NCBI GenBank assembly: GCA_904501675.1
Contig: CAJGCL010000070.1
Span: 1 to 10,293 of the forward strand
Source: Clostridiaceae bacterium
GTDB lineage: Bacteria > Bacillota > Clostridia > Oscillospirales > Acutalibacteraceae
DNA: 10,293 bases
Direction of reading: 5' to 3'
Shown here: positions 4,993 to 10,293 of the stretch, in pieces
Position numbering within the stretch: position 1 is the stretch's first letter
How the letters are laid out: every line of letters starts with the position of its first letter
Translations under genes and position numbers: made by a program
Notes under the pieces: generated by a model
Told to the model about the DNA's origin: nothing
Databases searched by the model: none
What the model saw: only the letters and a program-made list of their open reading frames with translations

Positions 4993-7404
4993 ATGAATTA
5001 CAAGCTTACAAAGAAGCAAGCAAAAGAAATGCTTGAGAATAAACTTCTTCACTTTTTCGGTATTTCAACCGAAAATGCAACATATGAGCAGTTTTATAAA
5101 GCTGTTACAATGATAGTGCGCGATATGATGGCTCAGGGCAGAGCAGAGCTTACCCAAAAGGCGGATAAAGAAGGTAAAAAGCGCGTATGCTATCTTTCAA
5201 TGGAATTCCTTATGGGTCGTTCTCTTAAAAACACCCTTTTTAACCTTAACCTTACAAATACATTTGAAAGTGTTCTTAAGGATTATGGTATCAAACTTGA
5301 TACACTCTATGACTGTGAGCCTGATGCAGGTCTTGGTAACGGAGGCTTGGGTAGACTTGCCGCATGTTATCTTGATGGTCTTGCAACTCAGGGCTATCCG
5401 GCAAGAGGTTATTCAATTCTTTACGAATACGGTATCTTCCGTCAGAAACTTATTGAGGGTAGACAGACTGAGCTTCCTGATAACTGGCTTCCTGGTGGCG
5501 AGGTTTGGCTGGTTCCAAGAGAGAGCAGCTCTGTAAATGTTTGCTTTGAGGGTAGAGTAGAGGAATATTGGGATAACCACTACCATCATGTTGAGGTTAA
5601 AGACGGCAACGTGATTCAGGCTGTGCCATACGATATGTTTGTTGCAGGTAAAGATGGTAAGGGTATCAGTGTTCTTCGTCTTTGGAGCGCAAAGGCGCCC
5701 GAGTTTGATATGAAGTCTTTTAATCAGGGTGACTTTATGCGTTCAATGGAACGTCAGGCAATGGCAGAGGTTATTTCAAAGGTGCTTTATCCGATGGATA
5801 ACCACCCTGAAGGAAAATCTCTTCGTCTTCGTCAGCAATATTTCCTTGTTTCTGCTTCAATTCAGGATATTGTACGCCATCATCTTCGTGAATACGGTTC
5901 AATTGAATCTCTTCCTGAAAAAGTAGCAGTTCACATTAACGATACTCATCCAACAATGGCGATTCCTGAACTTATGCGAATTCTTCTTGATGAGTGCGGT
6001 TATGGTTGGGACGATGCTTGGCGCCTTGTTACAAACACAATGGCTTATACAAACCATACTGTTATGAGCGAGGCTCTTGAATGCTGGAGCGAAGATTTAG
6101 TTAAGCGCCTTATTCCACGTATATACGATATTATAAAAGAAATTGACAACCGCTTCCGTGGATATGTTTGGGAAAGCACACACGATGCAGGTTATGTTGA
6201 AAGAACTGCTATCATTTCAAATGGTGCAGTTCGTATGGCTAACCTTTGTGTTGCAGTTTGCCACAGTGTAAATGGTGTTTCAGGTCTTCATAGTCAGATT
6301 CTTAAAGATACTCTCTTTAACGATTTCTACAGACTTACTCCTGATAAATTCACAAACGTTACAAACGGTATTGCCCACAGACGCTGGCTTTGTCAGGCAA
6401 ACCCAAGGCTTACAAAATATATTACAGAGCTTCTTGGTGACGACAAATTCGTTTACGATGCTGAAAATCTTTCAAGACTTACTGCTTTCAAGGATAACGA
6501 CGAGGTTCTTGAAAAAATTGCCGAAATTAAAAAAGCTAACAAGGAAGATTTTGCAAAACGTATCTTCAAGCAAACAGGAATCAAGCTCAATACAGATTCT
6601 ATATTTGACGTTCAGGTTAAGCGCCTTCACGAGTATAAGCGTCAGCACCTTAATGCATTCAATATAGTATCAGAATATCTTGCAATCAAAGAAAATCCTG
6701 ATGGAGATTATGTTCCAAAGACATATATCTTCGGTGCGAAAGCGGCTCCGGGTTACTATGTTGCGCAACGCATTATCAGTATGATTCTTGAGCTTGCAGA
6801 TATGATAAATAACGACCCTGATATGAAAGACAGACTCAAGGTTGTTTATGTTGAGGATTACAATGTAACAAACGCAGAACGCCTTATGCCTGCGGCAGAT
6901 GTTTCTGAACAGATTTCTCTTGCAGGTAAGGAAGCAAGCGGTACAGGTAATATGAAGCTTATGATGAATGGCGCTCTTACAATCGGTACTCTTGATGGTG
7001 CCAATGTTGAGATTCATGAATCTGTAGGCGACGACAATATGTTCCTTTTCGGTATGCATACAGAAGAGGTGAATGCACTCCGTAAAGAAGGCTACAATCC
7101 AATAAATTATTACAATAACAACCCTGAGCTTCGCAAGGTGATTGATTTCATATCTCATGGTGGAATAAACGGAAAAGACTTTACCGATATTTCAAGCACA
7201 ATTATTCACCACGACCCATTTATGGTTCTTGCTGATTTTGCTGATTATCAGCGTGCTCAGAAGAAGGTTCAGGAAACCTTCCGTGATAAAAAGACATGGA
7301 ACAGAATGTCTCTAATGAACATCGCTCTTTCAGGTCGTTTTGCTGCAGACCGCGCAATCAACGAGTATGCTGCAAATATATGGAATACACAAAAAATGAA
7401 TTAA
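4993..7404 (+). CDS. glgP: Glycogen/maltodextrin phosphorylase (GT35)
   Basis: This PLP-dependent enzyme releases glucose-1-phosphate from the non-reducing ends of alpha-1,4-glucans in the cytoplasm. At 803 aa it is normal for bacterial phosphorylases. Landmarks include GLGNGGLGRLAA (113-124), NDTHPTMAIPEL, VTNGIAHRRW (456-465) and VQVKRLHEYKRQ (540-551). The PLP site is EASGTGNMK, with the cofactor lysine at 655, followed by NGALTIGTLDGANVE. All expected motifs are intact. The start at 4993 is chosen because GGAGG (4982-4986) is 6 nt upstream; the frame stays open to 4936, but that ATG lies in the promoter. It is monocistronic, with no other glycogen genes in the window. Glycogen and maltodextrin phosphorylases share these motifs, so the preferred substrate is not resolved. 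Confidence 0.96.
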   Translation: MNYKLTKKQAKEMLENKLLHFFGISTENATYEQFYKAVTMIVRDMMAQGRAELTQKADKEGKKRVCYLSMEFLMGRSLKNTLFNLNLTNTFESVLKDYGIKLDTLYDCEPDAGLGNGGLGRLAACYLDGLATQGYPARGYSILYEYGIFRQKLIEGRQTELPDNWLPGGEVWLVPRESSSVNVCFEGRVEEYWDNHYHHVEVKDGNVIQAVPYDMFVAGKDGKGISVLRLWSAKAPEFDMKSFNQGDFMRSMERQAMAEVISKVLYPMDNHPEGKSLRLRQQYFLVSASIQDIVRHHLREYGSIESLPEKVAVHINDTHPTMAIPELMRILLDECGYGWDDAWRLVTNTMAYTNHTVMSEALECWSEDLVKRLIPRIYDIIKEIDNRFRGYVWESTHDAGYVERTAIISNGAVRMANLCVAVCHSVNGVSGLHSQILKDTLFNDFYRLTPDKFTNVTNGIAHRRWLCQANPRLTKYITELLGDDKFVYDAENLSRLTAFKDNDEVLEKIAEIKKANKEDFAKRIFKQTGIKLNTDSIFDVQVKRLHEYKRQHLNAFNIVSEYLAIKENPDGDYVPKTYIFGAKAAPGYYVAQRIISMILELADMINNDPDMKDRLKVVYVEDYNVTNAERLMPAADVSEQISLAGKEASGTGNMKLMMNGALTIGTLDGANVEIHESVGDDNMFLFGMHTEEVNALRKEGYNPINYYNNNPELRKVIDFISHGGINGKDFTDISSTIIHHDPFMVLADFADYQRAQKKVQETFRDKKTWNRMSLMNIALSGRFAADRAINEYAANIWNTQKMN

Positions 7405-7432
7405 TTTTTCGGCTTTTTGACGAAAATAAAAT

Positions 7433-7470
7433 AAAAGTCATAATTGCAAAAAAATTAACTTGACTTTTTT
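7433..7470 (+). terminator. Probable glgP terminator
   Basis: AAAAGTCA (7433-7440) pairs with TGACTTTT (7461-7468). It is extended inward by TAATT/AATTA (7441-7445 / 7453-7457) with a 3-nt bulge on the 3' side, and runs into TTTTTT. The stem is AT-rich and moderate in strength. Its 3' arm is also the -35 region of the next gene. Confidence 0.5.
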
Positions 7471-7488
7471 CGCCTTTTAGGGTAATCT
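7460..7488 (+). promoter_or_regulatory. Candidate promoter of the first paralogue
   Basis: TTGACT (7460-7465) is followed by a 17-bp spacer and TAATCT (7483-7488). The -35 is strong but the -10 is poor; TATGAT (7489-7494) is a better hexamer but lies 23 bp from this -35. A weak -10 suggests that activation or another sigma factor may be involved. One arm of the inverted repeat at 7471-7529 fills most of the spacer. Confidence 0.4.
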
Positions 7489-7529
7489 TATGATGTCTAA
7501 TAAGATAAATTATGATGCCCTAAAGGGCG
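7471..7529. repeat. Inverted pair of 12-mers flanking the transcription start
   Basis: CGCCTTTTAGGG (7471-7482) and CCCTAAAGGGCG (7518-7529) are inverted copies with 11 of 12 positions matching. Each half is itself partly dyadic (CC-T-rich core-GG). Inside the pair lies a second stem, ATCTTAT / ATAAGAT (7485-7491 / 7500-7506), and a direct repeat TTATGATG (7488-7495, 7510-7517). It could be a pair of operators for a regulator or, if transcription starts further upstream, a nested RNA hairpin. Confidence 0.55.
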
Positions 7530-7553
7530 CGTAGTGAAAGGGGTATTTTACCA

Positions 7554-8534
7554 ATGAAAAACTCTGATATGAAGGTAATTGCTATAATTCTCTCTATAGC
7601 TCTTTTCCTTACAATCGTTACAAGCAATGCAGTTTCAATTGCATCTGTTGTTTTACTCGTTCGTGATGGCGTAACTACAGAAGCTCCTGTAGATGGCAAT
7701 CAGGGTGGTCAGACATCTAACCAGCCAAGCAATCAGGTGAACTCAAACAACACTCAGACAAACACTCAGACAAACACTCAGACAAACACTCAGGCAAACA
7801 CTCAGACAAACACTCAGACAAACACTCAGAATAACACAACAAACAACAATGCATCTAACAATGACGCAAACAATAATGCAGGTGCAGACGATAACGCTAT
7901 TATGAAGGATCCTCTTGCAGCATTCCAGAAAGCAGCTAAGGACATCCACGAAAATGGTACAGCAGGCTACACAAAAAAAGGTTGGCAGACAGTTGAAGGC
8001 GATCTTCAACTCGATAAGCTTACATTCCTTTCAGGTCCTCTTACAAGCCTTATCAAGGGCTTCATGACAGAAGAGTCAGCTGCTGAAGAAAAGATTAACG
8101 AAAAGGGTTCAGACGATGCTAAGAATCGTATGCCTATCAGTAACTGTGCAGCAAGTGATGTTGCAAGTGCTACAGCTAAAAAACTTGACAACGGCAACTA
8201 CGAGGTTGTTATCGTTATGAAGGATTTTGTTAACCCTTCATATTCAGATACAACAGGTCTTGTATTAATGTCAAGAGAATTCCTTGATATTAAAGACGTT
8301 CAGAACACAGTTGCAACTGACGAAACAGTTAAGAAGCTTGTTAAGAGCGTTGATGGTACAATCACATACAAGGCTTACACAATTACAGCTGAAATGACAG
8401 CAGATGGTAAGTTCGTAAGTATTACTCACTTCTGCGCAGCAGATATCGTTGCAAATGTTGAGGCAGTTGCAGGTTCACTTGGTGCTTCAGGTGCTCTCGG
8501 CTTCAATGCTAAGTACTACGACTTCAAGTATTAA
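7554..8534 (+). CDS. Membrane-anchored protein with NTQT-repeat linker, unknown function (paralogue A)
   Basis: The 326-aa protein has a hydrophobic N-terminal anchor or uncleaved signal (about 7-36). A low-complexity Asn/Thr/Gln linker follows (about 48-115) and includes seven NTQT-type units at 66-93. The C-terminal domain spans about 117-326. No lipobox, LPXTG or catalytic motif is visible. The C-terminal domain resembles that of the next gene in order and spacing of short motifs: GYTK (138-141), EKG (183-185), NGN (213-215), NP, DGT and a terminal FKY. The likely topology is a short inner N-terminus with a secreted domain on a flexible stalk. The ATG at 7554 has AAAGGGG at 7537-7543. It has its own promoter region and terminator. 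Codon use is heavy in ACA, GCA and AAC, as in the linker. I do not recognise the family. Confidence 0.85.
   Translation: MKNSDMKVIAIILSIALFLTIVTSNAVSIASVVLLVRDGVTTEAPVDGNQGGQTSNQPSNQVNSNNTQTNTQTNTQTNTQANTQTNTQTNTQNNTTNNNASNNDANNNAGADDNAIMKDPLAAFQKAAKDIHENGTAGYTKKGWQTVEGDLQLDKLTFLSGPLTSLIKGFMTEESAAEEKINEKGSDDAKNRMPISNCAASDVASATAKKLDNGNYEVVIVMKDFVNPSYSDTTGLVLMSREFLDIKDVQNTVATDETVKKLVKSVDGTITYKAYTITAEMTADGKFVSITHFCAADIVANVEAVAGSLGASGALGFNAKYYDFKY
7749..7832 (+). repeat. 12-bp tandem repeat, seven in-frame units
   Basis: The unit AACACTCAGACA encodes NTQT. It repeats seven times without a gap; five units are exact, the fourth has GCA (Ala) and the seventh ends in AAT (Asn). The near-identity at DNA level, including silent positions, suggests recent expansion by slippage or recombination. 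A change in copy number would only lengthen or shorten the linker. Confidence 0.95.
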
Positions 8535-8553
8535 TTTAATACATACCAAACAC

Positions 8554-8585
8554 AAACCGACTTGCGAAAGTAAGTCGGTTTTTCT
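8554..8585 (+). terminator. Intrinsic terminator after paralogue A
   Basis: AAACCGACTT (8554-8563) pairs with AAGTCGGTTT (8572-8581) around an 8-nt loop and is followed by TTCTG. It is a perfect 10-bp stem located 20 nt after the stop. It separates paralogue A from paralogue B, which has its own promoter. Confidence 0.88.
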
Positions 8586-8628
8586 GTGTTATATATTCAA
8601 AGTTTTTGCTACTATCTTTGCTTTTCAA

Positions 8629-8657
8629 TTGACTATTTCTTTTTTGTTATGTATAAT
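8629..8657 (+). promoter_or_regulatory. Sigma-A promoter of paralogue B and the YhhN-like gene
   Basis: TTGACT (8629-8634), a 17-bp spacer and a perfect TATAAT (8652-8657) form the best promoter in the window. Transcription would start near 8664, giving a leader of about 40 nt. The 12-mer found upstream of paralogue A is not present here, so the two related genes are probably controlled differently. Confidence 0.8.
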
Positions 8658-8704
8658 TATTGTGTATATTTATGTATGATATATTCTTTTGAAAGGTTTG
8701 TAAG

Positions 8705-9808
8705 ATGAGTAGAAATAAAAAGGTAAAGAAAAACCAAAGAAACATAAAAAAAGGCTATATTGCGGGATGTGTAGCCCTCTCCGTACTTCTTGCTGTAAGT
8801 ACATATATTACTGTTGTTGTGCTTAGTGTTGTAGCCGAAGAAAGCAAAAAAGGTAATCTTATAGGTACAGTTAACAATACTGCGCCCACAGACTCAAATA
8901 TTGTTTACGATAACGAATATATTCAAAATGTTGTTCCGGATAATTCACAGAATAATATGAACAGCTCGAATCAGAATAATGCAAATGTAAATCCTAATCC
9001 TAACGTGAATAATCAGATTAATAACAATGTGAATAATCAACAGAACAACAATCAGAATGCACCTGTTCAACAGATAAATACATTAAAGGATACAAATAAA
9101 TCGAAAGCAGATATTGTTAAAATATATGCTGATGTAATGAATACAGCTAAAAAAAGAGCACCCGGTTTTACTAAGATAGAATATCAGGAGCTTCCCGATG
9201 GTGAAGAAAACAGAGTTTTCTCTGAGGGTGGAGATAAAGCAGGCGATGAAGCAGTTGCCAAAATGCTTAATTTTGTTCAGACTATGGGTGTCTTTGTTCC
9301 TAAGGAAGAAGCAGAGGCTAACCCATATGTTCACGAAAAAGGCGATGCTGATATGGCTCGATTTCCTGTATTTGACAGGGAAAAAGGCTCTTACCTTACT
9401 GACCCTGAAAGTATCGAAAGCTATACATATAAATTGCTTCCTAATGGAAATGTGCGAATGAGCTTTGTGCTTGTTCCTGAAAATAATCCTGAACCAATTG
9501 GTGAAAATGAAACTGTAGCTCCAAGCTACACCGGTGCAGTGTTTTCGCCAATGTCCAAAGCAAGAATTGATGGAACAGTGTATCATCCGATTGTTACAGT
9601 TTTTGCAAAAGATATTAAATATTCCTTGAGGTATCATGATTGTTCTGTTGTTGTAGAATTTAATCCTGATACTTTGGAGATTGTGTACCTTGAGCAAATT
9701 GCAAGGGTAAGTATTAAGGGCTCAGGGGATGTTGTGGGGCTTGGCAAAATAGGTCTGGAACGTCAGGAGCTTATAGGAACGGTTATTGTCAAAGATTTAA
9801 AATATTAA
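8705..9808 (+). CDS. Membrane-anchored protein with Asn-rich linker, unknown function (paralogue B)
   Basis: The 367-aa protein has a basic N-terminus (KKVKKNQRNIKK), a membrane segment (17-44), an Asn/Gln/Pro-rich linker (about 75-125) and a C-terminal domain (about 130-367). The domain shares ordered short motifs with the preceding gene: GFTK (154-157), EKGDAD (211-216), NGN (247-249), NP, DGT (289-291) and a final LKY. After DGT it has about 20 extra residues (YHPIVTVFAKDIKY and flank). The alternation of strands and turns (for example SVVVEFNPDTLEIVYLEQ) suggests a beta-rich fold. No protease, sortase or cell-wall binding motif is seen. The ATG has GAAAGG at 8691-8696 with 8-nt spacing. 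Unlike its paralogue, the linker lacks a perfect DNA repeat. The next gene starts 14 nt after the stop, forming an operon. Confidence 0.85.
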   Translation: MSRNKKVKKNQRNIKKGYIAGCVALSVLLAVSTYITVVVLSVVAEESKKGNLIGTVNNTAPTDSNIVYDNEYIQNVVPDNSQNNMNSSNQNNANVNPNPNVNNQINNNVNNQQNNNQNAPVQQINTLKDTNKSKADIVKIYADVMNTAKKRAPGFTKIEYQELPDGEENRVFSEGGDKAGDEAVAKMLNFVQTMGVFVPKEEAEANPYVHEKGDADMARFPVFDREKGSYLTDPESIESYTYKLLPNGNVRMSFVLVPENNPEPIGENETVAPSYTGAVFSPMSKARIDGTVYHPIVTVFAKDIKYSLRYHDCSVVVEFNPDTLEIVYLEQIARVSIKGSGDVVGLGKIGLERQELIGTVIVKDLKY

Positions 9809-9822
9809 TTCAGAGGGTAAAT

Positions 9823-10293
9823 ATGACTTTATGGATTCTTTTTGGAGTATGCTTCGTAATACAATGCTTTTCAACTCCACTTTTTCTAAAACTCATCTGG
9901 CCTAACAGGTCAATAAAATCCTTAGCTGCAAAAATGGTCTGCGCAACACTTTTTGTATTGGTAGGTTTCCTTTCTGTTAAAATTTCAGGAAATACATCTG
10001 ATTTTGCTCGAGCAATGATGTTAGGCTTGATTCTTGGATGGATTGGTGATTACTTCCTTCACTCTGAAAGAAATGTCTTTTTTGGCATTGGCTTTGTATC
10101 TTTTATGGCAGGTCATATAGTTTATATTATTGCTTATATGAGAGCGCTTAACACCTTTGAGGGATATAACCATTTCAATGTTATTGAGGTTGCTGCAATT
10201 ATAGTTCTTTTAAGTGTTTCTGTTTATGTTTTCAAACGCTTCAAGCTTGAATTTTCAATGAAGGTTTTGAAAATAGGAGTGTGCGTTTATACC
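9823..10293 (+). CDS. YhhN/TMEM86-family membrane protein (3' partial)
   Basis: The frame is open from ATG 9823 to the window end (157 codons, no stop reached), and AGAGGG (9812-9817) is 5 nt upstream. The translation is a polytopic membrane protein. The block LGWIGDYFLH, then FFGIGFVSFMAGHIVYIIAY, matches the YhhN/TMEM86 pattern ('S..GD..L' then 'F..G...F..GH..Y'). Its Asp and His are conserved in the family's proposed active site. Characterised vertebrate members hydrolyse the vinyl-ether bond of lysoplasmalogens; many anaerobic Clostridia make plasmalogens, so the substrate is plausible but not shown. It is co-transcribed with paralogue B. Family length is about 210-230 aa, so roughly the last quarter to third is missing. 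Confidence 0.82.
   Translation, partial: MTLWILFGVCFVIQCFSTPLFLKLIWPNRSIKSLAAKMVCATLFVLVGFLSVKISGNTSDFARAMMLGLILGWIGDYFLHSERNVFFGIGFVSFMAGHIVYIIAYMRALNTFEGYNHFNVIEVAAIIVLLSVSVYVFKRFKLEFSMKVLKIGVCVYT

Noticed and set aside
6670..7158. Minus-strand 162-codon open frame inside glgP
   Set aside because: It lies wholly within a highly conserved coding region on the other strand, with a composition typical of a shadow frame.
7471..7553. Known riboswitch (for example c-di-GMP) in the leader of paralogue A
   Set aside because: No recognised riboswitch core sequence is present, and the left arm lies upstream of the predicted transcription start.
7749..7832. CRISPR array
   Set aside because: The repeats are 12 bp, contiguous without spacers, and in frame with a coding linker.
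7743..8009. Minus-strand open frame with repeated CLSV units
   Set aside because: It is the antisense of the 12-bp tandem repeat of paralogue A; there is no promoter or ribosome site.
9083..9697. Minus-strand 204-codon open frame opposite paralogue B
   Set aside because: Antisense to a gene with good promoter, ribosome site and linker structure; the Cys/Ile/Phe-rich translation looks like a shadow.

Overview
The window reads as chromosomal DNA of a low-GC Firmicute, most likely a gut-type Clostridia (Oscillospirales/Ruminococcaceae-like). Several things point that way: strong AGGAGG-type ribosome sites, sigma-A-type promoters with 17-bp spacers, AT-rich intergenic DNA, tRNAs with encoded CCA, a BofA-like protein of the sporulation type, and Asn/Gln-rich surface-protein linkers. 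The species call is inference. There is no phage, transposon, CRISPR array or defence locus, and most of the window is ordinary housekeeping.

Layout. (1) 1-2142, plus strand: a tightly packed operon of overlapping genes. It holds the 3' end of a DJ-1/PfpI-family gene, 5-formyltetrahydrofolate cyclo-ligase, and the cell-wall lytic transglycosylase MltG. (2) 2161-2190: a strong hairpin serving both convergent units. (3) 2190-3549, minus strand: hemW (radical-SAM haem chaperone), preceded by a small seven-cysteine protein; hemW has its own promoter at the end of that small gene and apparently starts at CTG. (4) 3669-3914, plus: a BofA-like three-segment membrane protein. (5) 4002-4246, minus: two serine tRNAs (GCT and TGA anticodons) behind one strong promoter, each followed by a hairpin. 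(6) 4414-4833, plus: a four-helix DUF4345-like membrane protein starting at GTG. (7) 4993-7404, plus: glycogen/maltodextrin phosphorylase with its own promoter and a leader hairpin. (8) 7554-9808, plus: two distantly related, membrane-anchored, probably extracytoplasmic proteins of unknown function. Each has an N-terminal anchor, a low-complexity Asn-rich linker and a related C-terminal domain. (9) 9823 to the window end: the start of a YhhN/TMEM86-type membrane protein that follows the second paralogue by 14 nt.

The most novel material is region 8. The paralogue pair matches no family I recognise. The first gene carries seven in-frame copies of a 12-bp repeat, and its upstream region holds a near-perfect inverted pair of 12-mers around the putative start of transcription. 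The small Cys-rich protein upstream of hemW and the hemW start are the next most useful items to check.
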